From Halomonas rhizosphaerae (GTDB lineage Bacteria > Pseudomonadota > Gammaproteobacteria > Pseudomonadales > Halomonadaceae): a DNA stretch of 64,000 nt. Both the position numbers and the translations under genes were made by a program. Below are positions 41,623 through 50,526 of the stretch, in pieces. The stretch covers positions 1 through 64,000 of the forward strand of contig NZ_JASCQP010000030.1 of NCBI RefSeq assembly GCF_030010555.1. Direction: 5' to 3'. Every line of letters begins with the position of its first letter. Position 1 is the first letter of the stretch. The notes under the pieces are model-generated. The model did no database searches and was not told the origin of the DNA. It saw only the letters and a list, made by a program, of their open reading frames with translations.

Positions 41623-42519
41623 ATGCATTTCCCCACTCTCGAGGAGACTGTCGGTCACACGCCGCTGGTCCGTCTCAAGCGCATCACCGCCGGGCGCGGC
41701 AATACCCTGCTGGCCAAGCTGGAGGGCAACAATCCCGCCGGGTCGGTCAAGGACCGCCCCGCCCTCTCAATGCTCCAGCAGGCCGAGGCCCGCGGCGAGA
41801 TCGCGCCCGGCGACACCCTGGTCGAGGCGACCTCCGGCAACACCGGGATCGCCCTTGCCATGGCGGCCGCCATCATGGGCTATCGCATGGTGCTGACCAT
41901 GCCGGAGAGTGCCTCCGCCGAGCGCAAGCAGGCCATGGCCGCCTACGGCGCCGAACTGGTCGAGGTGAGCAAGGAAGGGGGCATGGAGGAGGCCCGTGAC
42001 CTGGCCGAGGCGATGATCGCCCGCGGCGATGGCAAGCGCCTGGACCAGTTCGCCAACCCGGACAACCCCTTGGCGCACTACCGCACCACTGGCCCGGAAC
42101 TCTGGGAGCAAACCGGCGGCACCATCACCCACTTCATCAGCTCCATGGGTACCACCGGCACCATCATGGGCGTGTCGCGCTACCTCAAGGAGCGCAACCC
42201 CGAGGTACAGATCATCGGCCTGCAGCCCGAGGACGGGGCCAGCATCGCCGGCATCCGCCGCTGGCCGCCGGAGTACCTGCCGAGCATCTTCGATCCCAGC
42301 CGCGTCGACCGGGTGCTGGACATCGGCCAGCAGGAGGCCGAGGAGCACATGCGTCGCCTGGCGCGGGAGGAGGGCATCCTGTCCGGGGTCTCGTCCGGCG
42401 GGGCGCTCGCCGGCGCGCTGCGGCTCGCCGCCGAGGTCGAGAAGGCGGTGATCGTCTTCATCGTCTGCGACCGTGGCGATCGCTACCTCTCCACCGGCCT
42501 GTTCGCCCCGGAGCGCTGA
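41623..42519 (+). CDS. cysM: Cysteine synthase B (O-acetylserine sulfhydrylase)
   Basis: PLP enzyme making cysteine from O-acetylserine and sulfide or thiosulfate. The 298-residue protein has the PLP lysine in EGNNPAGSVKDRPAL (about residue 42), the asparagine loop TSGNTGIALA and the phosphate-binding GTTGTIMG. The GNNPAGSVKDRPAL form and the IGLQPEDGASIAGIRRWP segment are characteristic of CysM over CysK. CAGGAAGG ahead of ATG 41623 places the start. It is the first gene of cysM-rlmD-relA-mazG-ppc, all closely spaced. Confidence 0.95.
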   Translation: MHFPTLEETVGHTPLVRLKRITAGRGNTLLAKLEGNNPAGSVKDRPALSMLQQAEARGEIAPGDTLVEATSGNTGIALAMAAAIMGYRMVLTMPESASAERKQAMAAYGAELVEVSKEGGMEEARDLAEAMIARGDGKRLDQFANPDNPLAHYRTTGPELWEQTGGTITHFISSMGTTGTIMGVSRYLKERNPEVQIIGLQPEDGASIAGIRRWPPEYLPSIFDPSRVDRVLDIGQQEAEEHMRRLAREEGILSGVSSGGALAGALRLAAEVEKAVIVFIVCDRGDRYLSTGLFAPER

Positions 42520-42521
42520 GC

Positions 42522-43967
42522 ATGGCCATGCTGGGCAAGCGTCGTCCGATGCGCGCGGCGACGGGTGTCTCGGGGCTGCATGGGCGCCAGGGGGAACGCC
42601 GGGAGGCCTCCGGCGTCGGCGAGCAGGATACCCTGGAGATCCGGGGGCTGGCCCATGACGGGCGAGGGGTGGCGCGCACCGCTCTGGGCAAGACGGTATT
42701 CATCGAAGGCGCACTCCCCGGCGAGCACGTGAGGGTTGCCGTCCATCGCACCCGCAAGCGCTTCGACGAGGCCCATGTGCAGGAGCTGCTGCTGGCCTCG
42801 CCGGAGCGCGTCGTGCCCCCCTGTCCCTACTTCGGGCGCTGTGGCGGCTGCGACCTGCAGCACCTTGCGCTACCGGCACAGCGCCGCCACAAGCAGGCGG
42901 TCCTGGAGGAGCTGCTGGGGCGCCAGGGCATCGCCCTGGCCGCGTCGCCCGAGCTGCTCGCCGGCGCGGGACAGGACTACCGCCGGCGTGCCCGCCTGGG
43001 CGTCAAGGTGAACGCCGACGGTGACGTCCACCTGGGCTTTCGCGCGCGCCATACCCATCGCCTGATCGACATCGACGCCTGCACCGTGCTGGTGCCGGCC
43101 CTGGACGCCCTGCTGGTGCCGCTGCACCAGCTGCTGGCAGAGCTCGAGGCACCGCGCCAGGTGGGGCACCTCGAGCTGCTCGAGAGTGATCAGGCAGTGG
43201 TGGTGGTCGTGCGGCAGCTGCGTGACAACCCGGGGGATGTGCGGCGCTGGCAGGCCTTCGCCAGGGCCCATGGCGTACACCTGGCCCGCTGGCTGGGTCG
43301 CGAGGCGCCCGAGCTCGACTGGCTGACGGCCGCACCGGCACTACGTTGCCGGGTGCCGGGGCCAGACGGGGACCTCGCCCTGGGCGTCGCCCCCGGGGAC
43401 TTCCTGCAGGCCAATGCCGAGGTCAATGGCCTGATGGTGAGGACAGCCCTGTCCTGGCTGGCGCCGCTGGCCGCCGGTGAGCGGGTACTGGACCTGTTCG
43501 CCGGCGTGGGCAATTTCAGCCTGCCGCTGGCCACCGCCGGTGCACGGGTGACGGCGGTGGAGGGTAATCCGGCGATGGTTGCGCGGCTTGGCGAGAATGC
43601 CCGCGCCAATGCGCCAGGGCGGGGCCTGGACGTCGTGGCGCGTCAGGCGGATCTCGCCGCGCCGCCGGCCGTGCGCGCCCTGCTACAGGAGGCCGTCCCC
43701 GACGTGGTGGTGCTGGACCCGCCCCGGGAGGGGGCCGAGGCGGTAAGCCGGGCACTGGTGGAACATCCGGTGCCGCGGCTGCTCTACATCTCCTGTGATC
43801 CGGCCACCCTGGCCCGGGATGCGGCACACCTTGTGCACGGTGGCTATCGTATCCGGCGTGCGGCCGTGGCCGACATGTTCGTGCACACCTCACACCTGGA
43901 ATCCATGCTGCTGTTCGAGTATCCCGGCTCGGCGCGGCAGGCCCAAGGAGCGTCAAGCGATGGTTAA
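42522..43967 (+). CDS. rlmD: 23S rRNA (uracil-5-)-methyltransferase RlmD
   Basis: SAM-dependent methyltransferase of U1939 in 23S rRNA, 481 residues. After a ~35-residue basic leader comes a TRAM domain (DTLEIRGLAHDGRGVAR to EHVRVAVHRTRKRF), the 4Fe-4S motif CPYFGRCGGCDLQH (about 101-114) and the Rossmann methyltransferase with VLDLFAGVGNFSLPLA, DPPREGAE and the catalytic nucleophile Cys in YISCDPATLARD. It begins 2 bp after cysM and overlaps relA by 8 bp. Confidence 0.95.
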   Translation: MAMLGKRRPMRAATGVSGLHGRQGERREASGVGEQDTLEIRGLAHDGRGVARTALGKTVFIEGALPGEHVRVAVHRTRKRFDEAHVQELLLASPERVVPPCPYFGRCGGCDLQHLALPAQRRHKQAVLEELLGRQGIALAASPELLAGAGQDYRRRARLGVKVNADGDVHLGFRARHTHRLIDIDACTVLVPALDALLVPLHQLLAELEAPRQVGHLELLESDQAVVVVVRQLRDNPGDVRRWQAFARAHGVHLARWLGREAPELDWLTAAPALRCRVPGPDGDLALGVAPGDFLQANAEVNGLMVRTALSWLAPLAAGERVLDLFAGVGNFSLPLATAGARVTAVEGNPAMVARLGENARANAPGRGLDVVARQADLAAPPAVRALLQEAVPDVVVLDPPREGAEAVSRALVEHPVPRLLYISCDPATLARDAAHLVHGGYRIRRAAVADMFVHTSHLESMLLFEYPGSARQAQGASSDG

Positions 43968-46245
43968 AGTGCGTGAAGAGCAGCCGCTGACCCGGGACGG
44001 GAGGGTCGCGATCGACCAGTGGCTCACACGCCTGCAGGACGACGTCAAGCTGCGCGACGTCGACGAGATGCGCCGTGCCTGCGAGCTGGCCCAGCAGCTG
44101 GAGCTGGCGTCCGACCGCCCCCACAAGGCCTGGCTCAAGGATGGCTCGAGCTTTCGCATGGGCCTCGAGATGGCCGACATCCTGGGCGAGCTCAAGCTCG
44201 ACCAGCCGGCGCTGGAGGCCGCGGTGCTCTACCGTGCCGTCCGCGAGAAGCTGATCGGCCTCGAGGAGGTCGACAAGCGCTTCGGCCACGAGGTCGCCGG
44301 GCTCATCGACGGCGTGCTGCAGATGGCCGCCATCAGCACCTTCCAGGCCCCCAGCCAGGGGCTGAGCCAGCACGACCAGCAGGACAACCTGCGCAAGATG
44401 CTGGTCAACCTGATCGACGACGTCCGCGTCGCCCTGATCAAGATCGCCGAGCGTACCTGCGCCCTGCGCCAGGTGCGCGACGCCCCGCGGGAGAAGCGCC
44501 TGCAGGTGGCTCGGGAGGTCTTCGATATCTATGCGCCCCTGGCCCATCGCCTGGGCATCGGACAGCTCAAGTGGGAGCTCGAGGACCTCTCCTTCCGCTA
44601 CCTGCACGAGGCGGAGTACAAGGCCATCGCCCGCCAGCTCGCCGAGAAGCGCCTGGACCGCGACCGCTACATCAGCGAGGTGGTGAATACCCTCAAGTCG
44701 CTGATGTCGGCCCAGGGGATCAGCCGCTTCCAGGTCGACGGGCGCGCCAAGCACATCTACTCGATCTGGCGCAAGATGAAGCGCAAGCGCATCGACTTCT
44801 CCCAGGTCCATGACATCCGGGCGGTGCGTATCCTGGTGCCCGAGGTGACCGACTGCTACACGGTGCTGGGCATCGTCCACTCGCGCTGGCATCACGTCCC
44901 CAACGAGTTCGACGACTACATCGCCAACCCCAAGAAGAACGGCTACCAGTCGCTGCACACCGCGGTACTCGGCCCCGAGAACAAGGTGCTCGAGATCCAG
45001 ATCCGCACCTTCGCCATGCACGAGGAGGCCGAGCTCGGGGTCTGTGCCCACTGGCGCTACAAGGGCCACGACACCAGCGCGCGAAGCGCCAGCTACGAGG
45101 AGAAGATCGCCTGGCTGCGCCAGGTGCTGGAGTGGCACGAGGAGGTGGGCGACTTCGGCGACCTGCGCGAGGGACTGACCAGCGACGTGGCCCCGGACCG
45201 CATCTACGTCTTCACCCCGGACGGCCACGTCATCGACCTGCCCCGGGTCGCCACGCCGATCGACTTCGCCTACCGGGTACACACCGAGGTGGGCCACCGC
45301 TGCCGGGGGGCCAAGGTCAACGGCCGCATCGTACCGCTCACCTACCGGCTCAAGACCGGCCAGCAGGTGGAGATCCTCACCGCCAGCAAGGGCGGGCCCA
45401 GCCGCGACTGGCTCAACCCCAACCTGGGCTATGTGCGCACCTCCCGGGCGCGGGCCAAGATCCAGGCCTGGTTCAAGCTGCAGGCCCGTGACCGCAACCT
45501 CGAGGAGGGCCGGGCGCTGTTCGAGCGCGAGATGAAGCGTCTCGACGTCGAGGGCATGGACCTGACGCGCCTGGCCAACAAGGTCAACTACCCCACCCCG
45601 GACGACATGTATGCGGCCCTGGGGGCGGGCGACCTGCGCATCGGCCAGGTGCTGCACCAGGCCCAGCAGCTGTTCGGCGAGAGCGACGATCAGGAACAGC
45701 TCGACCGCCTGCTGGCCAAACCCCGCAAGGCGCTGGGAAAGGGCAGTGGCAGCGACATCACCGTGCTCGGGGTGGGCAACCTCAAGACCAGCATGGCCAA
45801 CTGCTGCCATCCGGTGCCCGGCGACGCCATCGTCGGCTTCATCACCCAGGGGCGCGGCGTCACCGTGCATCGCCAGGACTGCCCCAATATCCTGCAGCTG
45901 CGCCTGGACGAGCCCCAGCGCATCATCGAGGTGGAGTGGGGCGAGCGTGCCCGCACCCAGTACCCGGTGGACATCGAGATCCAGGCCTGGGACCGCTCGG
46001 GACTGCTGCGCGATGTCACCGGCGTGCTCAGCAACGACCGCGTCAACGTCCTCTCGGTGAACACCCTCACCGACACCGAGGACGGCATCGCACGCATGTC
46101 CATCACCGTCGAGGTCGACGGCCTGGAGACCCTGGGGCGTCTGTTCTCGCGCATCCAGCAGCTGCCCAACGTCATCGAGGTGCGACGGCTGCGCAGCGGG
46201 GGTGGCCAGGGCAAGTCGGGCAAGCGCAGGAGGAGGATGACATGA
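43960..46245 (+). CDS. relA: (p)ppGpp synthetase RelA
   Basis: Ribosome-linked stringent-response enzyme making (p)ppGpp on amino-acid starvation. It is 761 residues: an N-terminal hydrolase-like domain in which the HD metal motif is missing (region reads VLYRAVREKLIGLEE), a synthetase domain with KHIYSIWRKMKRKRIDFSQVHDIRAVRIL and NGYQSLHTAV, a TGS domain (DRIYVFTPDGHVIDLPRVATPIDFAYRVHTEVG), zinc/CC motif SMANCCHPVPGDAI and a C-terminal ACT domain. Missing HD residues mark it as RelA rather than bifunctional SpoT. AAGGAG at 43945-43950 gives ATG 43960. The stop overlaps mazG. Confidence 0.96.
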   Translation: MVKVREEQPLTRDGRVAIDQWLTRLQDDVKLRDVDEMRRACELAQQLELASDRPHKAWLKDGSSFRMGLEMADILGELKLDQPALEAAVLYRAVREKLIGLEEVDKRFGHEVAGLIDGVLQMAAISTFQAPSQGLSQHDQQDNLRKMLVNLIDDVRVALIKIAERTCALRQVRDAPREKRLQVAREVFDIYAPLAHRLGIGQLKWELEDLSFRYLHEAEYKAIARQLAEKRLDRDRYISEVVNTLKSLMSAQGISRFQVDGRAKHIYSIWRKMKRKRIDFSQVHDIRAVRILVPEVTDCYTVLGIVHSRWHHVPNEFDDYIANPKKNGYQSLHTAVLGPENKVLEIQIRTFAMHEEAELGVCAHWRYKGHDTSARSASYEEKIAWLRQVLEWHEEVGDFGDLREGLTSDVAPDRIYVFTPDGHVIDLPRVATPIDFAYRVHTEVGHRCRGAKVNGRIVPLTYRLKTGQQVEILTASKGGPSRDWLNPNLGYVRTSRARAKIQAWFKLQARDRNLEEGRALFEREMKRLDVEGMDLTRLANKVNYPTPDDMYAALGAGDLRIGQVLHQAQQLFGESDDQEQLDRLLAKPRKALGKGSGSDITVLGVGNLKTSMANCCHPVPGDAIVGFITQGRGVTVHRQDCPNILQLRLDEPQRIIEVEWGERARTQYPVDIEIQAWDRSGLLRDVTGVLSNDRVNVLSVNTLTDTEDGIARMSITVEVDGLETLGRLFSRIQQLPNVIEVRRLRSGGGQGKSGKRRRRMT

Positions 46246-47138
46246 GCAAGCCCCGGTATGACCTCGATGACCTGCTCGAGCTGATGGCCGTGCTGCGTGA
46301 CACCGATCAGGGCTGCCCCTGGGACGTGAAGCAGGACTGGGACTCCATCGTGCCCCATACCCTGGAGGAGGCCTACGAGGTCGCCGATGCCATCGAGCGG
46401 CGGGCCTGGGACGAGTTGCCCGGCGAGCTCGGTGACCTGCTCTTCCAGGTGGTCTACTACAGCCAGTTCGGGGCCGAGGAAGGGCGCTTCGATTTCCACG
46501 AGGTGGTCCATGTCCTCACCGCCAAGATGCTGCGCCGTCATCCCCACGTCTTCCCCGACGGGACCCTGGCCTCGCGCCGCCCGCCGGGGGTCAGTGCCGA
46601 GGACATCGAGACCCGACAGGTCCACTCCCGCTGGGAGTCGCTGAAGGCCGAGGAGCGCGCCGAGCGGGCAAGCGACACCCCGGGTGCCTCGCGTGACAGC
46701 GCCGCGGCGTCGGTGCTGGACGATGTCCCCCGCACCCTGCCGGCCCTCTCCCGGGCGGCCAAGCTCTCCAAGCGTGCCGCCCGGGTCGGCTTCGACTGGC
46801 CGGATGCCCATGGCGTGCTGGCCAAGATCCGCGAGGAGCTCGACGAGGTGGAGCAGGCCCTGGCCGAGGGGGACCGGACGCATGCCGCCGAGGAGGTGGG
46901 CGACCTGCTGTTCGCGGTGACCAACCTGGCGCGCACGCTCAAGGCCGAACCCGAGCAGTGCCTGCGGGCCACCAATGCCAAGTTCGAGCGGCGCTTCCGT
47001 CACGTTGAGGCGGCCCTGGCCGCCGCCGAGGTGCCGCTGCAGGAGGCCGGCCTGGAGGCCATGGAGCGGCACTGGCAGGACGCCAAGCGCCTCGACACCC
47101 CCGTTCAGGAACCGCCGCAAGGAGAGTCCCGGCCATGA
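46242..47138 (+). CDS. mazG: Nucleoside triphosphate pyrophosphohydrolase MazG
   Basis: Hydrolyses non-canonical NTPs and dNTPs to monophosphates and lowers ppGpp in E. coli. The 298-residue protein has two MazG domains: the first with CPWDVKQDWDSIVPHTLEEAYEVADAI and ELPGELGDLLFQVVYYSQ, the second with VGFDWPDAHGVLAKIREELDEVEQAL and AAEEVGDLLFAVTNLAR; EExxE-type metal residues are in both. A ~25-residue Ala/Asp/Ser-rich insertion (AERASDTPGASRDSAA) lengthens the linker. It is translationally coupled to relA upstream (ATGA, preceded by AGGAGGA) and ppc downstream (ATGA). Confidence 0.95.
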   Translation: MSKPRYDLDDLLELMAVLRDTDQGCPWDVKQDWDSIVPHTLEEAYEVADAIERRAWDELPGELGDLLFQVVYYSQFGAEEGRFDFHEVVHVLTAKMLRRHPHVFPDGTLASRRPPGVSAEDIETRQVHSRWESLKAEERAERASDTPGASRDSAAASVLDDVPRTLPALSRAAKLSKRAARVGFDWPDAHGVLAKIREELDEVEQALAEGDRTHAAEEVGDLLFAVTNLARTLKAEPEQCLRATNAKFERRFRHVEAALAAAEVPLQEAGLEAMERHWQDAKRLDTPVQEPPQGESRP

Positions 47139-49783
47139 GCCATGACCTGCATGAATCGCTGCGTGACAATGTCCGTATCCTGGGCGACAGCCTGGGCCGC
47201 ACCATCGCCGATGACCTGGGCCCGGGCTTCGTCGACCGCATCGAGACCATTCGCAGCTTCGCCAAGCGCGGCCGCCAGGGCGAGGAGGGCAGCCAGCGCG
47301 CCCTGATCGAGTACCTGCGCAAGCTGCCCGACCGGGACCTGCTGCCGGTGACCCGGGCCTTCAACCAGTTCCTCAACCTGGCCAATATCGCCGAGCAGCA
47401 CTATCGGGCGCGCTTCCGTCGGGTCGAGGACTACAAGCCCGGCTCCCAGCCGGTGCTCTCCGAGCTGCTCGAGCGGGCCCGGGGCGAGGGCCACTCGCCG
47501 CGCAAGCTGGTGGAGACCCTCTCCGGCATGCGCGTCGAGCTGGTGCTCACCGCGCACCCCACCGAGGTCATTCGCCGCACCCTGATCCAGAAGTATGACG
47601 CCATCGACGACTGCCTCACGGCCATCGAGTCCTCCGGGGACTACCCGGAGCGCGGGGCGCGTGCCCAGGGCCGCCTGGAGGAGCTGATCAGCCAGGCCTG
47701 GCACACCGACGAGATCCGCCATGAGCGACCGACCCCGGTGGACGAGGCCAAGTGGGGCTTCGCGGTGATCGAGAACTCCCTGTGGCAGGCGGTGCCCGAC
47801 TTCCACCGCGACCTGGACAACCTGCTGCTGGAGACCGCCGGCGAGCGCCTGCCGCTGGACGCCGCACCGATCCGCTTCGCGTCCTGGATGGGCGGCGATC
47901 GCGACGGCAATCCCAACGTTACGGCGAAGGTGACTCGGGAGGTGCTGCTGCTGGGGCGCTGGATGGCGGCGGACCTCTACCTGCGCGACCTGGAGCAGCT
48001 CAAGGCCGAGCTCTCCATGTGGAAGGCCAACAGCGCGCTCAAGGCCGAGGTGGGCGATGTCGCCGAACCCTACCGCGAACTGATCAAGCGCCTGCTTGCG
48101 AGGGTCGAGGCGACCCGTGACTGGGCCAAGGCCGAGCTCGACGGGGGCAGCTACAAGGGTGGCCCCATCATCGAGACCCGCGACCAGCTCTATGCCCCCC
48201 TGCTGGCCTGCTATCGCTCGCTGTGTGACGTGGGGCTCGACACCATCGCCAACGGCGTGCTGCTCGACACCCTGCGCCGCGTGGCGGTGTTCGGGGTGAC
48301 CCTGACCAAGCTCGACCTGCGCCAGGAAGCCAGTCGCCACGCCCAGGTGATGGAGGAACTCACCCATGGCCTGGGGCTCGGCCACTACCGCGACTGGGAC
48401 GAGGCGCAGCGCCAGGAGTTCCTGCTCACCGAGCTCGCCTCGCGGCGTCCACTGATCCCGCGGCGCTGGGAGTGCTCCGCCGAGTCCCGCGAGGTCATCG
48501 ATACCTTCCGGGTCATCGCCTCCGAGCATCGTGAGGCGCTGGGGACCTACATCATCTCCATGGCCGGGGAGCCGTCCGACGTGCTCGCCGTGGCGCTGCT
48601 GATGAAGGAGGTGGGGGGCACGGTCACCTTGCCTATCGCGCCGCTGTTCGAGACCCTCGATGACCTCGACCACGCCGGAGAGGTAATCGACCACCTGCTG
48701 GCGCTGCCGGGGTATCGCGCCCTGGCCGGCGACAGCCAGGAGGTGATGATCGGCTATTCGGACTCCGCCAAGGATGCCGGCCAGCTGGCTGCGGCCTGGG
48801 CGCAGTACCGGGCCCAGGAGACGCTGGTGGCGGTCTGCGACCGCCACGGGGTCGACCTCACCCTCTTCCATGGCCGCGGCGGTACCGTGGGCCGGGGTGG
48901 CGGTCCCGCCCACGCGGCCATCCTCTCCCAGCCGCCGGGCTCGGTGAACGGCAGCCTGCGGGTGACCGAGCAGGGCGAGATGATCCGCTTCAAGTTCGGC
49001 CAGCCGGAGATCGCCCTGCGTTCCATGGAGATCTATGCCTGTGCGGTGCTAGAGGCGAGCCTGCTGCCGCCGCCGGCGCCCAGGCCGGAATGGCGCGAGG
49101 AGATGGACCGCCTGGCCGAGGTGGCCCATGGCGCCTATGTGGGGGTGGTGCGCGAGGATCCCGATTTCGTCCCCTATTTCCGCTCGGTGACCCCGGAAGG
49201 CGCCCTCGGGCGTCTGCCACTGGGCTCACGCCCCACCAAGCGTCGCCAGGACGGTGGTGTGGAGACCCTGCGGGCGATTCCCTGGATCTTCGCCTGGACC
49301 CAGATCCGCCTGATGCTGCCGGCCTGGCTGGGCAGTGGCGAGGCCTTCAGCCAGCGGCTGGAGGATGAGGGGGGGCTCGAGGTGCTCCGCGAGATGCGCG
49401 ACCAGTGGCCCTTCTTCGGTACCTACCTGGACATGCTGGAGATGCTGCTGGCCAAGGCCGACGTGGGGATCGCCGCCTACTACGAGCACCGGCTGGTCGA
49501 CGAGCCGGCCCTCAAGGCGCTCGGGGAGCGGCTGCGCACCCGCTTCGGTCGACTCCACGAGGCGCTGCTGGAGGTGCTCGACCAGCAGGAACTGCTGGAG
49601 AAGACGCCGTTGATTCGCCAGGCCATCGAGGTGCGCAACCCCTACATCGATCCGCTGCACGGCCTGCAGGCCGAGCTCCTGCAGCGTAACCGCGATGCCG
49701 ACGGGGCGATCAGCGCGGACCTCTCCCGCGCGCTGATGGTGACCATGGCGGGGATCGCCGCGGGGCTGCGCAATACGGGTTAG
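47135..49783 (+). CDS. ppc: Phosphoenolpyruvate carboxylase
   Basis: Anaplerotic carboxylation of PEP to oxaloacetate. The 882-residue protein has both PROSITE-type catalytic regions: VELVLTAHPTEVIRRTL (catalytic His, about residue 138) and MIGYSDSAKDAGQLAA, and the mobile loop FHGRGGTVGRGGGPAHAAILSQPPGSV, ending with the family RNTG C-terminus. It is coupled to mazG by a 4-bp overlap, an unusual partner, but the spacing of the whole cysM-ppc run suggests one unit. A near-perfect 16-bp hairpin follows. Confidence 0.97.
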   Translation: MSHDLHESLRDNVRILGDSLGRTIADDLGPGFVDRIETIRSFAKRGRQGEEGSQRALIEYLRKLPDRDLLPVTRAFNQFLNLANIAEQHYRARFRRVEDYKPGSQPVLSELLERARGEGHSPRKLVETLSGMRVELVLTAHPTEVIRRTLIQKYDAIDDCLTAIESSGDYPERGARAQGRLEELISQAWHTDEIRHERPTPVDEAKWGFAVIENSLWQAVPDFHRDLDNLLLETAGERLPLDAAPIRFASWMGGDRDGNPNVTAKVTREVLLLGRWMAADLYLRDLEQLKAELSMWKANSALKAEVGDVAEPYRELIKRLLARVEATRDWAKAELDGGSYKGGPIIETRDQLYAPLLACYRSLCDVGLDTIANGVLLDTLRRVAVFGVTLTKLDLRQEASRHAQVMEELTHGLGLGHYRDWDEAQRQEFLLTELASRRPLIPRRWECSAESREVIDTFRVIASEHREALGTYIISMAGEPSDVLAVALLMKEVGGTVTLPIAPLFETLDDLDHAGEVIDHLLALPGYRALAGDSQEVMIGYSDSAKDAGQLAAAWAQYRAQETLVAVCDRHGVDLTLFHGRGGTVGRGGGPAHAAILSQPPGSVNGSLRVTEQGEMIRFKFGQPEIALRSMEIYACAVLEASLLPPPAPRPEWREEMDRLAEVAHGAYVGVVREDPDFVPYFRSVTPEGALGRLPLGSRPTKRRQDGGVETLRAIPWIFAWTQIRLMLPAWLGSGEAFSQRLEDEGGLEVLREMRDQWPFFGTYLDMLEMLLAKADVGIAAYYEHRLVDEPALKALGERLRTRFGRLHEALLEVLDQQELLEKTPLIRQAIEVRNPYIDPLHGLQAELLQRNRDADGAISADLSRALMVTMAGIAAGLRNTG

Positions 49784-49808
49784 GCCTTCGGCCGGCTTCA
49801 GGCGGCAA

Positions 49809-49845
49809 GGCACAAGCGACAAGGAAATCCCTTGTGGCTTGTGCC
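49809..49845. terminator. Hairpin between ppc and the convergent barrel gene
   Basis: A 16-bp stem with one mismatch (49809-49824 with 49830-49845) closes a 5-base loop, 26 bp behind the ppc stop. T-tracts are short. Probably a bidirectional terminator for ppc and the leftward gene at 49891. Confidence 0.6.
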
Positions 49846-49866
49846 TGGATGGACACCATCATCCTA

Positions 49867-49894
49867 CAGCTTGCAGCTTGCAGCTTGCAGCTAG
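49867..49894. repeat. Tandem 7-bp array CAGCTTG x4
   Basis: CAGCTTG occurs three times without a break (49867-49887), followed by CAGCTAG (49888-49894), whose last bases overlap the stop codon of the leftward gene. On the opposite strand the unit reads GCTGCAA, the same type as the GCTKNAA array at 12067-12094. Confidence 0.65.
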
Positions 49895-50463
49895 AAAGGG
49901 AAGTGCAGCGAGGCGGTCATCAGGTTGAGGTGGTTCATGGCCGGCGCATCGATCTCCTCGAACTCCAGGCGACTCACCAGGTGGCGCAGCTGCAAGCGGG
50001 CACCGAAGCCCTGCACCCTGGCCGTACCCCCGCCCTCGCGAAGCTGGTCACCGCCCCCGACGGGATCTCCCTGCCACTCCGCCAGGCCCGACTTGGCATA
50101 GAGGCCGAGTGGCCCGAGACGCACGCCGGCCACCAGGCTGCCTCCCAGGCTGGTGGTGTCGAGGAGCTGCTGGCCATCGGTGAGTGACACCGGCACGTCA
50201 TCGCTCTCGCGGTAGCTGAATTCGGCGCCGAGGTCGAGGCGGGGCAGGTGCTGCGGCGTGAAGCCGGCGGTGAGGCGGAAGCCCGAGGTATAGCCATCGG
50301 GGGTCTCGACGTCGCTTCCCTGGACGATCATGCCATTGTCGAGGTGCACCAGATCCTGCGCCATGCCGCCGTAGGCGGGCATGGCCGAGTCGGCCTGCGT
50401 GGGCAGCGCCACCAGCGCCAGGACGCTAGCCAGTGCGATGGCGAGGCGTGAATCCGGTTGCAT
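49891..50463 (-). CDS. Small outer-membrane beta-barrel protein
   Basis: A 190-residue protein with a signal peptide (core about 7-19, cleavage after TQA) and alternating hydrophobic/polar strands such as YTSGFRLTAGFTPQHLPRLDLGAEFSYRE, GGSLVAGVRLGPLGLYAKSGLAEW, RVQGFGARLQLRHLVSRLEFEEI, ending with Phe (TASLHFPF), the sorting signal of outer-membrane barrels. Size suggests an eight-stranded barrel of the OmpA/OmpW type. I see no catalytic His/Ser of PagL or PagP. It is 64 bp downstream of panE on the same strand; function unknown. Confidence 0.75.
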   Translation of the reverse strand: MQPDSRLAIALASVLALVALPTQADSAMPAYGGMAQDLVHLDNGMIVQGSDVETPDGYTSGFRLTAGFTPQHLPRLDLGAEFSYRESDDVPVSLTDGQQLLDTTSLGGSLVAGVRLGPLGLYAKSGLAEWQGDPVGGGDQLREGGGTARVQGFGARLQLRHLVSRLEFEEIDAPAMNHLNLMTASLHFPF

Positions 50464-50526
50464 GTTCCCCGACCTTGAGTCGGCAGTCTGAGGGGGCCGC
50501 CGGCCCGGAATCATAGTCACTCAAGA

